This document shows, one piece after another, positions 14,893 through 22,467 of a stretch of DNA of 44,204 bases; the stretch's first letter is position 1, and the number at the start of each line of letters is the position of its first letter. Made by a program: the position numbers and the translations under genes. The stretch comes from Mycobacterium sp. E1747 (GTDB lineage: Bacteria > Actinomycetota > Actinomycetes > Mycobacteriales > Mycobacteriaceae). Below the pieces are notes generated by a model, which did no database searches, had not been told where the DNA came from, and saw only the letters and a program-made list of their open reading frames with translations. Where the stretch lies: contig NZ_LZJI01000229.1 of assembly GCF_001667775.1 (NCBI RefSeq), positions 1 to 44,204 of the forward strand, in the 5' to 3' direction.

Positions 14893-16083
14893 ATGGTGAG
14901 CGCAACCAAGACGCCGCGTAATGAGCAGGAGCTTCCGCTGGGCAGACGTAACCCCTCCATCGTGGGCAACGTCGTCGAAACCACGCGACCCGTTGTCGCG
15001 GGCGCGGACCGGCATCCCGGCTGGCACGCGCTGCGCAAGATCGCCGCGCGCATCACCACACCGTTGTTGCCCGACGACTACCTGCATCTGGCGAACCCGC
15101 TGTGGTCCGCGCGTGAACTGCGGGGCCGCGTCCTCGAGGTGCGCCGCGAGACGGAGGATTCCGCGACCCTGGTGATCAAGCCGGGGTGGGGCTTCAACTT
15201 CGACTACCAGCCGGGCCAGTACATCGGGATCGGCCTGCTGATCGACGGGCGCTGGCGCTGGCGGTCGTACTCGCTGACGTCGAGTCCCGCCGCGACGTCC
15301 GGCTCCGCGCGCACCGTGACCATCACCGTCAAGGCGATGCCCGAGGGGTTCCTCTCGAGCCACCTGGTGGCCGGCGTCGCGCGCGGCACCATCGTCCGGC
15401 TGGCCGCGCCGCAGGGCAACTTCGTGCTACCCGACCCGGCGCCGCCGTCGATCCTCTTCCTCACCGCCGGATCCGGAATTACGCCGGTGATGTCGATGCT
15501 GCGAACCCTCGTGCGGCGCAACCAGATTGGTGACATCGCGCACGTGCATTCGGCGCCCACCGAGTCCGATGCGATGTTTCGCGCCGAGCTGGCCGCGCTG
15601 GCCGCCGAGCATCCGGGCTACCGACTGAAGCTGCGGGAAACCCGCGCCCAGGGCCGGCTCGACCTTGCCCTGCTCGACCACGAGGTGCCGGACTGGCGCG
15701 ACCGTCACACGTGGGCCTGCGGGCCGGAGGGAATGCTGACCCAGGCGGAGAAGATCTGGTCTGCGGCGGGCATCGGCGACCAGCTGCACCTGGAGCGGTT
15801 CGCGGTGTCCAAGGCCGCGCCGGCGGGCGCGGGCGGAACGGTCACGTTCGCCCGGAGCGGCCGCGCGGTAGCGGCGGACGCCGCCACGTCGTTGATGGAC
15901 GCCGGGGAGGGTGCCGGCGTGCAGATGCCATTCGGCTGCCGGATGGGTATATGTCAGTCGTGTGTGGTTCCTCTGGTGGAGGGTCACGTTCGCGATTTGC
16001 GCACCGGCGCGGAGCACGATCCGGGTACCCGGATTCAGACCTGTATCTCGGCCGCCTCGGGCGACTGCGTGCTCGACATCTAA
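14893..16083 (+). CDS. Ferredoxin-fused flavin oxidoreductase, electron donor of DesA3
   Basis: The 396-residue protein is the orthologue of Rv3230c, shown in M. tuberculosis to pass electrons from NADPH to DesA3. The N-terminal FAD domain has RSYSLTSSP, the NAD(P) domain has FLTAGSGITPVMSMLR, and the C-terminal plant-type [2Fe-2S] domain has C349, C354, C357 and C384. ATG 14893 is preferred: AGGAA (14880-14884) lies before it, and the inferred start of transcription near 14863 fits. A GTG at 14869 would add eight residues. It shares its operator type with desA3, 98 bp downstream. Confidence 0.93.
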   Translation: MVSATKTPRNEQELPLGRRNPSIVGNVVETTRPVVAGADRHPGWHALRKIAARITTPLLPDDYLHLANPLWSARELRGRVLEVRRETEDSATLVIKPGWGFNFDYQPGQYIGIGLLIDGRWRWRSYSLTSSPAATSGSARTVTITVKAMPEGFLSSHLVAGVARGTIVRLAAPQGNFVLPDPAPPSILFLTAGSGITPVMSMLRTLVRRNQIGDIAHVHSAPTESDAMFRAELAALAAEHPGYRLKLRETRAQGRLDLALLDHEVPDWRDRHTWACGPEGMLTQAEKIWSAAGIGDQLHLERFAVSKAAPAGAGGTVTFARSGRAVAADAATSLMDAGEGAGVQMPFGCRMGICQSCVVPLVEGHVRDLRTGAEHDPGTRIQTCISAASGDCVLDI

Positions 16084-16093
16084 GTGCTACTCA

Positions 16094-16135
16094 TTGGTAA
16101 CCTACGGATTCGTAGGTTACGATAGCGTAGGTCTG
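16094..16135 (+). promoter_or_regulatory. desA3 promoter with perfect 10-4-10 palindromic operator
   Basis: GTAACCTACG (16097-16106), GATT, then CGTAGGTTAC (16111-16120) is a perfect inverted repeat; a third half-site CGTAGGTCTG begins 15 bp further (16126). TTGGTA (16094-16099) and TACGAT (16118-16123) with an 18-bp spacer look like -35 and -10. Binding at the palindrome would block RNA polymerase. Confidence 0.8.
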
Positions 16136-16181
16136 GACCTGGTTTAGGGCCGATCAATCGAACCGTAGGGAGAAGAAGACG

Positions 16182-17465
16182 ATGGCGATCACCGACGTCG
16201 ACGTATTCGCCCATCTGACGGACGCCGACATTGAAAACCTGGCCGTTGAGCTGGATGCCATCCGTCAGGACATCGAAGACTCGCGCGGCGAGCGGGATGC
16301 CCGCTACATCCGCCGCACCATCGCGGCCCAGCGGGCGCTGGAGGTCTCCGGCCGGCTGCTGCTGGCCGCGAGTTCCCGCCGCTCGGCTTGGTGGGCCGGG
16401 ACCGTGACGCTGGGCGTGGCCAAGATCATCGAGAACATGGAGATCGGCCACAACGTCATGCACGGCCAGTGGGACTGGATGAACGACCCGGAGATCCACT
16501 CCTCGACGTGGGAGTGGGACATGAGCGGGTCGTCCAAGCACTGGCGCTACACCCACAACTTCGTGCACCACAAGTACACGAACATCCTCGGGATGGACGA
16601 CGACGTCGGCTACGGCTTGCTGCGCGTCACCCGCGACCAGCGCTGGAAGCGCTTCAACATGTTCAACCTGGTCTACAACACGATGCTCGCCCTCCTCTTC
16701 GAGTGGGGCGTCGGCCTGCAGCACGTGGAGCTCGGCAAGATCGCCAAGAAGCGGATGGACCACGACGACGCCCGCCAGCGGGTCGACGAGTTCCTGGCCA
16801 AGGCCAGCCGGCAGGTGGTCAAGGACTACGTCGCGTTCCCGGCGCTGACCGCGCTGTCGCCTGGCGCGACATACCGATCCACGGTGAAGGCAAACGCGGT
16901 CGCCAACGTGATCCGCAACGTGTGGGCCAATGCGGTCATCTTCTGCGGCCATTTCCCCGACGGCGCAGAGAAATTCACCAAGACCGACATGGTCGGCGAG
17001 ACGAAGGGGCAGTGGTACCTGCGCCAGATGCTGGGCAGCGCCAACTTCGAGGCCGGGCCCGCGCTGCGGTTCATGAGCGGCAACCTGTGCCACCAGATCG
17101 AGCACCACCTCTACCCCGACCTGCCGAGCAACCGGTTGCACGAGATCTCGGTGCGGGTGCGCGAGGTCTGCGACAAGTACGACCTGCCCTACACCACCGG
17201 CTCGTTCCTGGTGCAGTACGGCAAGACCTGGCGCACGCTGGCCAAGCTGTCGTTGCCGAACTCCTACCTGCGCGACGACGCCGACAACGCCCCGGAAACC
17301 CGCAGCGAGCGGATGTTCGCCGAACTGGAGCCCGGTTTCGCGGGCACCGACCCGCAGACCGGCCGGCGGCGCGGGCTGAAGACCGCGATCGCGACCGTGC
17401 GTGGCTGGCGGCGCGGCAAGCGCACGCAGCGCAACGCTCGGCTCGCCGACGACCTGGCGGCCTAG
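16182..17465 (+). CDS. desA3: Stearoyl-CoA delta-9 desaturase DesA3
   Basis: The 427-residue membrane di-iron desaturase has the same length as M. tuberculosis Rv3229c. It makes oleoyl-CoA from stearoyl-CoA for phospholipids and triacylglycerol. The three His boxes are intact: HNVMH (90-94), HNFVHH (125-130) and HQIEHH (304-309). The hydrophobic segments are weaker than in typical desaturases (about 70-90, 220-255). GGGAGAAGAAG provides a strong ribosome site before ATG 16182. Upstream is its electron-transfer partner with the same operator, indicating coordinated repression and induction. Confidence 0.97.
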   Translation: MAITDVDVFAHLTDADIENLAVELDAIRQDIEDSRGERDARYIRRTIAAQRALEVSGRLLLAASSRRSAWWAGTVTLGVAKIIENMEIGHNVMHGQWDWMNDPEIHSSTWEWDMSGSSKHWRYTHNFVHHKYTNILGMDDDVGYGLLRVTRDQRWKRFNMFNLVYNTMLALLFEWGVGLQHVELGKIAKKRMDHDDARQRVDEFLAKASRQVVKDYVAFPALTALSPGATYRSTVKANAVANVIRNVWANAVIFCGHFPDGAEKFTKTDMVGETKGQWYLRQMLGSANFEAGPALRFMSGNLCHQIEHHLYPDLPSNRLHEISVRVREVCDKYDLPYTTGSFLVQYGKTWRTLAKLSLPNSYLRDDADNAPETRSERMFAELEPGFAGTDPQTGRRRGLKTAIATVRGWRRGKRTQRNARLADDLAA

Positions 17466-17642
17466 CCTCCCGCAGCGAAGGCGGCGGGCGGCGCGTCCGC
17501 CGTTCGCCATACCCGGCGCTGGCCAGCGACAACGTCGACGTCGAGACATCGCATTCGCCGACTACCTCGAAGTGCTGCCCAAACCGGTGGCCGAGGAGAT
17601 CAGCGCCTGACCGCAGTGGCCGCCGGGACTACGCTCGAAGGC

Positions 17643-18179
17643 ATGCTCGCAGCGTTCGGATTCGAAACCCTGGGTGTCGTCGTCGGCGACATGTTCTTCG
17701 TCGACCCGCGCCCGCAGGAAGGTCAGGAAACGCCGGAGCGGGGCGTCCGGCTGGAACTGCGCCTCGTCGACCGGGACGAGCCGCAAGGGTCGATCTACGC
17801 CGGCGTCCCGATCGGCTTCAACCGTCCGGTGTGGCGGGTGGACCTCTTCGGCTCCACCGAAAGCCCGCCCGGGACCCTGGACCGGGCCCATCACCACCCG
17901 AAGTTCAACGGGTGGGAGCCCGCGCGCCGGCACTTCGTCCCCGAGCTGTCTGCCGACCCGGTGGCCTGGCTGGCCGATCAGCTCTCCGACCCGGCCGCCG
18001 TGCTGGCGCGGGCGGGCGTCGATCCCGACGGAGTCCCCGAGGCCGACAAGGCCGGCCTGGCCGCGGCCGCGCCGGAGATCGTGGCGGCGGTGAAACGCAT
18101 GCTCGACGGCGTGCGCGACGGGGAGTTGGCCCCGTCGCCGCCCGAGCCGGTCGCCGCCGCCCGCACCGGCTGGCTCTGA
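17643..18179 (+). CDS. Hypothetical protein in accessory block
   Basis: I do not recognise this 178-residue protein. It is acidic, lacks a signal peptide, and shows a beta-rich core (GVVVGDMFFVDPRP, GVRLELRLVDRDEP, WRVDLFGSTE) and a His-rich turn DRAHHHPKFNGWEPARRHF that could bind metal. The C-terminal part is an Ala-rich helix. A GTG at 17616 would add nine residues. It converges with the DUF302 gene one base later. It has no counterpart at this site in M. tuberculosis. Confidence 0.7.
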   Translation: MLAAFGFETLGVVVGDMFFVDPRPQEGQETPERGVRLELRLVDRDEPQGSIYAGVPIGFNRPVWRVDLFGSTESPPGTLDRAHHHPKFNGWEPARRHFVPELSADPVAWLADQLSDPAAVLARAGVDPDGVPEADKAGLAAAAPEIVAAVKRMLDGVRDGELAPSPPEPVAAARTGWL

Positions 18180-18180
18180 G

Positions 18181-18666
18181 CTACGCGGTCACCTTGGCGG
18201 CCAGCGTCGCCAGCTTGGCGTCGAGTTCGCCAGCGGCGCTGAGCAATTCGGGGTTTGGCTCGACGACCATCAGCGATGACGGCTTGACGTAGGTCAAGCT
18301 GCTGCCCGCCGGCTCGTCGGTGATCAAGAGTTCGACCGGGGCGAACAGGCCGGCCGTCACATCGTGGCGCAGCATCGTGATCGCGATCAACGGGTTGCCG
18401 AGGATGACGCGGATCGCCTTGCGGTCGATGCCGGTCCTGGTGATCCATGCCCCGTGATCGAAGCTGCCGAAAAGCATGAATCCGCTTGGCCCGACATGGG
18501 TTTCGATCTCTTGCCGGTATGACTCCCAGTCGTCGTGCCGGTTGGCGATCTCGTTGATGGGGACGGGCCGCTCGCCGATGTCGGCCAGCAGCGCGGCGAG
18601 CAGCTCGTCGTAGCTCTTGGCGCTGTCGAAGCGCACCCGTACGCCGTTGAACTCAGTCTCGGTCAT
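18181..18666 (-). CDS. DUF302-family protein
   Basis: The 161-residue protein has the DUF302 pattern: SYDELLAALLADIGERPV, ILGNPLIAITMLRHDVTAGLFAPVEL, split by the conserved Asn-Pro and Ala-Gly-Leu, then TYVKPSSLMV. DUF302 proteins are small homodimeric beta-alpha proteins of unknown biochemical role, often near redox genes. Its ATG overlaps the stop of the NmrA-like gene (ATGA), so it is the third, translationally coupled gene of the thiolase operon. Confidence 0.83.
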   Translation of the reverse strand: MTETEFNGVRVRFDSAKSYDELLAALLADIGERPVPINEIANRHDDWESYRQEIETHVGPSGFMLFGSFDHGAWITRTGIDRKAIRVILGNPLIAITMLRHDVTAGLFAPVELLITDEPAGSSLTYVKPSSLMVVEPNPELLSAAGELDAKLATLAAKVTA

Positions 18667-19757
18667 AATCTCCCTGTCCTTCGATCTTCGCCAACCTTGA
18701 GGATCGGAGTCCGGTTCTCCGGTTGAACCCGGTCCCACAGGCCGCCCTTGCCCAGCGCCCGTCCCAACCCGTCTTCTCTGCGGACCCACTCCTCGGCGTT
18801 CCTGATTCGGTTCGGGTGAATCTCGTCGAGCAAGCCGTAATCGCGCTTGATGACTTCGTATTTCCACAAGTTCCAGAATCCGGTGAAGTTGTCGCGGATG
18901 TTCATGGTGCTCTTGTCGTTCGGGTCGGCGTTGTACCCGGCGGGCGCATCGGCGGCCCTGCTCATGGGGCCCTCGCGCCAATAGGTGTCCAGATCGGTGT
19001 CGATGTAGCGGGCCGGGTGCCCGGTGACCTTTTCGAACGCCGCGGCAAGCTCCGCATACCGGACCTGGTCGATGGCGACTTCGAGATCCATGCCGCTCGC
19101 GCGTTCGGGATGGTCGAAAAGCCACCGGACGTAATAGCCGCAGTCTTCGAGAGCCACGTGGGGCACGGCGCCCTCGCCGAGTGGAAGCCGCCACGTCACC
19201 ACACCGTCCTCGATGGTGGGCGCCATCGGTGTCCCGGGTGAGATCGCCATCTCGATGTATGGACCCGACGTGAACACCGCGGCTCCCATCCGGTCGCCGT
19301 TCACCCGATTCTGGAACAGGATCCACTCACCCACCCGGCCCTTGCCGTCATAATGGCCGGTGCGGAATCGGGAGTCGTATCCCGCCTTCTTGAGTCCGTA
19401 GTCGAGGTTTCCGTAGACGAAGAACTTGACTCCTTCCTCGATGGCTATCTCGTAACTGCGGATGGCCCAATACATCTCGGTCTTCTCACCGGTGTTGAAC
19501 CCGTCGATGTTGACGAATGCCGCATCGCAACCGCGGAATCCTTCCCGTAGCTTCGCTTCGTCGGCGAACGAACCTTCCAACACCGACACGTTGTCGAGGG
19601 CGAGCAACTCCTTGGCTCGTCGGGAGGCGGGGTCGCGGCTGAGGAATCGCACGGAGTATCTCTTGTCGGCGACCAGGGCGCCGATGATGGGCATCCCCTG
19701 GGCGCCGGTGCCGCCGATGACAAAGACTTTCGAGACGCTGGACGACGACATCGTCAT
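18663..19757 (-). CDS. NmrA-like NAD(P)-binding protein
   Basis: The 364-residue protein has a Rossmann fold of the atypical SDR/NmrA class. The dinucleotide loop is VFVIGGTGAQGMP (GGTGAQG, 15-21), followed by VRFLSRDPASRRA, which contains the Arg that favours NADP(H), and GCDAAFVNIDGFNTGE. There is no YxxxK catalytic pair in the usual place, as in NmrA/HSCARG redox sensors and isoflavone-reductase-like enzymes. The ATG overlaps the thiolase stop (ATGA) and the stop overlaps the DUF302 start. It is either a quinone or enone reductase or a redox sensor; sequence cannot decide. Confidence 0.83.
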   Translation of the reverse strand: MTMSSSSVSKVFVIGGTGAQGMPIIGALVADKRYSVRFLSRDPASRRAKELLALDNVSVLEGSFADEAKLREGFRGCDAAFVNIDGFNTGEKTEMYWAIRSYEIAIEEGVKFFVYGNLDYGLKKAGYDSRFRTGHYDGKGRVGEWILFQNRVNGDRMGAAVFTSGPYIEMAISPGTPMAPTIEDGVVTWRLPLGEGAVPHVALEDCGYYVRWLFDHPERASGMDLEVAIDQVRYAELAAAFEKVTGHPARYIDTDLDTYWREGPMSRAADAPAGYNADPNDKSTMNIRDNFTGFWNLWKYEVIKRDYGLLDEIHPNRIRNAEEWVRREDGLGRALGKGGLWDRVQPENRTPILKVGEDRRTGRL

Positions 19758-20932
19758 CAGCCCATTCGCTCGATGATGGTGGCGTTGGCCATGCCGCCGC
19801 CCTCACACATCGTCTGCAGGCCGTACCGCCCGCCGCGCTGTTCCAAAGCATTCACCAGCGTAGTCATGATGCGGGCGCCGCTGGCGCCCAGCGGGTGGCC
19901 GATCGCGATGGCGCCGCCGTTGACGTTCGTCTTGGCCAGATCGGCGCCGGTGTCGTGCGCCCAGGCGAGCACGACGGGCGCGAAGGCCTCGTTGACCTCG
20001 AACAGATCGATGTCGGCCAGCGTCAATCCCGCGCGCTGGAGCACCATTTCGGTGGCCGGGATGACCCCGGTCAGCATGTACAGCGGATCCGACCCGACCA
20101 CGGTGGTGGTGTGGATGCGGGCCAGCGGGCGCAGGCCGAGCCGCTTGGCGGTTTCGCTGGTGGTGATCAACACCGCGGCGCTGCCGTCGGAGAGCGGTGA
20201 GGAGTTGCCGGCGGTGATCTCCCAATTGATCTGCGGGAAGCGGGCTTTCATCGTCTCGCTGTAGAACGCCGGCCGCAGACCGGCCAGCGTCTCGACCGTC
20301 GTGCCGGGCCGGATGAATTCGTCGGCGGACAGGCCGGCGATCGGGATGAGCTCGTTGTCGAAGAGACCATCCTTGCTGGCGCGGGCGGCCTTGTCGTGGC
20401 TGGCGGCCGAGAACTCGTCGAGCTGGGTGCGCGAGAAGCCCCACCGCGCCGCGATCAGTTCGGCGCTGATGCCCTGCGGCACCAGGCCGTCGGGATAGCG
20501 CCGCGTCATGTCCGCACCGAAGGGATTGCTACCCGGCAAAACCGAGGTTCCCATCGGGACGCGGCCCATCGACTCCACGCCGGCGGCGACGACGAGGTCG
20601 TAGGCGCCGGAGAGCACGCCCTGGGCGGCGAAGCTGATGGCCTGCTGGCTGCTGCCGCATTGCCGGTCGATCGTGACACCGGGAACCGACTCGGGGAATC
20701 CGGCGCCGAGCAGCGCATTGCGGGCGATGTTGACCGCCTGGTCGCCGACTTGGGCGACGGCGCCGGCGATGACGTCGTCGATCTGCGCCGGGTCCACGCC
20801 CGTGCGCGCCACCAGCTCGCGCAGGCTGTGCGCCAGCAGGTCGGCGGGCAAGACGTCGTGCAGCGCCCCGGTGGGCTTGCCCTTGCCGATGGGCGTGCGG
20901 ACGGCTCCGACGATGACGGCGTCGCGGTTCAT
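19757..20932 (-). CDS. Acetyl-CoA C-acyltransferase (thiolase)
   Basis: The 391-residue protein has the usual length and complete catalytic set of a degradative or biosynthetic thiolase: nucleophile C92 in DRQCGSSQQA, GHP His at H346 (NGGAIAIGHPLGASG) and C376 in CEGGG, plus NEAFAP (314-319). It condenses or cleaves acyl-CoA. ATG 20932 follows a perfect AAGGAGGAG. It is the first gene of a three-gene minus-strand operon and is divergent from an HxlR regulator across palindromes. The substrate is unknown; the chain is not one of the core FadA proteins I recognise. Confidence 0.93.
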   Translation of the reverse strand: MNRDAVIVGAVRTPIGKGKPTGALHDVLPADLLAHSLRELVARTGVDPAQIDDVIAGAVAQVGDQAVNIARNALLGAGFPESVPGVTIDRQCGSSQQAISFAAQGVLSGAYDLVVAAGVESMGRVPMGTSVLPGSNPFGADMTRRYPDGLVPQGISAELIAARWGFSRTQLDEFSAASHDKAARASKDGLFDNELIPIAGLSADEFIRPGTTVETLAGLRPAFYSETMKARFPQINWEITAGNSSPLSDGSAAVLITTSETAKRLGLRPLARIHTTTVVGSDPLYMLTGVIPATEMVLQRAGLTLADIDLFEVNEAFAPVVLAWAHDTGADLAKTNVNGGAIAIGHPLGASGARIMTTLVNALEQRGGRYGLQTMCEGGGMANATIIERMG

Positions 20933-20952
20933 GGCTCCTCCTTGAGTCCGAC

Positions 20953-20996
20953 GATCTAAGTATAGATCGCTGTACCCAGGTAAACATCTAGGTACA
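20953..20996. promoter_or_regulatory. Palindromic operator candidates between thiolase operon and hxlR gene
   Basis: GATCTA-AGTA-TAGATC (20953-20968) and TGTACC (20971-20976) with GGTACA (20991-20996) are inverted repeats in the 94-bp divergent region. This AT-richer patch is the probable binding site of the adjacent HxlR regulator. Confidence 0.65.
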
Positions 20997-21026
20997 CTGA
21001 AAGCAACCCAGCTCGGAGAGTGATTT

Positions 21027-21500
21027 ATGACACTGTTACAGGGACCGCTGGCCGACCGCGACGCGTGGTCGGCGGTCGGCGAGTGCGCGATCGAAAAGAC
21101 CATGGCGGTGGTGGGCACCAAGTCGGCGATGCTCATCATGCGCGAGGCCTACTACGGCACCACGCGCTTCGATGACTTCGCCCGTCGGGTGGGCATCACC
21201 AAGGCCGCCACCTCGGCGCGGCTGTCTGAACTGGTTGAGCTGGGGCTGCTGAAGCGGCAGCCCTACCACGAGCCGGGGCAGCGCCGTCGTGAGGAATACG
21301 TGCTCACCGAGGCCGGCATCGACTTCATGCCGGTGGTGTGGGCGATGTTCGAGTGGGGCCGGCGCCACCTGCCCGGGCGCAACCGCCTCCGGCTGACCCA
21401 TCTGGGGTGCGGCGCCGAGGCGAGCGTCGAAATCCGGTGCGCGCAGGGCCACAAGGTGGCGCCCGACGAGCTCGGCATGCGGCTGGCTAAGTCTGGTTGA
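21027..21500 (+). CDS. HxlR-family transcriptional regulator
   Basis: The 157-residue winged-helix protein carries the HxlR signature: EKTMAVVGTKSAMLIMREAY, FDDFARRVGITKAATSARL (recognition helix about 55-68), LGLLKRQPYHEPGQRRREEY wing and LTEAGIDFMPVVWAM. The C-terminal tail has H125, C128, C138 and H142, a possible metal or redox site, and there is another Cys at C20. HxlR proteins often sense aldehydes, quinones or oxidants through Cys. It is divergent from the thiolase operon, so it probably controls it and itself. Its 3' end overlaps rsgA tail to tail by 14 bp. Confidence 0.9.
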   Translation: MTLLQGPLADRDAWSAVGECAIEKTMAVVGTKSAMLIMREAYYGTTRFDDFARRVGITKAATSARLSELVELGLLKRQPYHEPGQRRREEYVLTEAGIDFMPVVWAMFEWGRRHLPGRNRLRLTHLGCGAEASVEIRCAQGHKVAPDELGMRLAKSG

Positions 21501-22467
21501 GCGCGGCCAGCAGCCGGCGGGCCGCGGCCACGCGGCGGGCGGCCGGGCCGCACAGCGCGTCCAGCGCGCATTCGGGGTCGGCCGGCGGGCCCATGTGCCC
21601 GCAGCCGCGCGGACAGTCCTCGATCGCCCCGGCCAGGTCGGAGAACGCCATCAGCACGTCCTCGGGCTCGATGTGCGCCAGCCCGAACGAGCGGATGCCC
21701 GGGGTGTCGATCACCCAGCCGGAGGTTGCCAGCGGTAGCGCGACCGACTGGGTGGAGGTGTGCCGGCCCCGGCCGATGTCGGTGACCTCGCCGACCGCCC
21801 GTTCCGCCTCTGGCACAAGGCGATTCACCAACGTCGACTTGCCGACGCCGGAGTGCCCGAGCAGCACGGTGATCTTGCCGTCGAGCAGGTCGGCCACCGC
21901 GAGCAGCGGGTCGTCGCGGCCCGCGGCCACCACCGTGAGGTCCAGGTCGACGAACTGCTCGGCGAACGGCTCCGGCGGGGCCAGGTCGGTCTTGGTCAGG
22001 CACAGGATGGGCGTCAGGCCGCCGGCGTAGGCGGCGATCAGCGCCCGGTCGACCAGGCCGGTGCGCGGCGGCGGGTCGGCCAGCGCCACCACGATCAGCA
22101 ACTGGTCGGCGTTGGCCACCACCACCCGTTCGGTCGGATCGGTGTCATCGGCGGTGCGGCGCAACACCGTTCGCCGCTCCGCGCGGCGGACGATGCGGGC
22201 CAGGGTGTCCAGTCGCCCGGACAGATCGCCCACCACGTCGACGTCGTCGCCGACCACGATCGGCGTGCGACCGAGTTCCCGCGCCCGCATGGCCGTGATC
22301 CGGCGTTCGGGGTCGCCGCCCAGCACGCACCCCCATCGGCCCCGGTCGACGCTGACCACCATCGCGGCCTCGGCGTCGGCGTGCTCGGGGCGAGTCTTGG
22401 TGCGCGGTCGCGAGCCCCTGCCGGAGCGGACCTTGACATCGGACTCGTCGTAATCGCCGGGCCTCAA
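21487..22467 (-). CDS. rsgA: Ribosome small-subunit maturation GTPase RsgA
   Basis: The protein has 326 residues with the TTG start that overlaps the aroA stop (TTGA) and is the orthologue of Rv3228. It is a circularly permuted GTPase for late 30S assembly. An OB-fold N-domain is followed by G4 LTKTD (157-161), then G1 GHSGVGKS (204-211) and G3 DTPG (254-257). The C-terminal zinc motif is C285, C289, H291, C300. A basic N-terminal extension (RSGRGSRPRTKTRPEHAD) is typical of actinobacteria. An in-frame GTG at 22476 and ATG at 22494 are alternatives inside aroA. Confidence 0.93.
   Translation of the reverse strand: MRPGDYDESDVKVRSGRGSRPRTKTRPEHADAEAAMVVSVDRGRWGCVLGGDPERRITAMRARELGRTPIVVGDDVDVVGDLSGRLDTLARIVRRAERRTVLRRTADDTDPTERVVVANADQLLIVVALADPPPRTGLVDRALIAAYAGGLTPILCLTKTDLAPPEPFAEQFVDLDLTVVAAGRDDPLLAVADLLDGKITVLLGHSGVGKSTLVNRLVPEAERAVGEVTDIGRGRHTSTQSVALPLATSGWVIDTPGIRSFGLAHIEPEDVLMAFSDLAGAIEDCPRGCGHMGPPADPECALDALCGPAARRVAAARRLLAALNQT

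Noticed and set aside
16388..18292. 634-codon plus-strand frame across desA3 and the next gene
   Set aside because: It is an Arg/Pro/Gly-rich alternate frame of desA3, whose His boxes fix the true frame.
17643..21500. Considered as a recent phage or IS-borne insertion
   Set aside because: No integrase, transposase, target duplication or att-like repeat is seen, and base composition looks like that of the neighbours.
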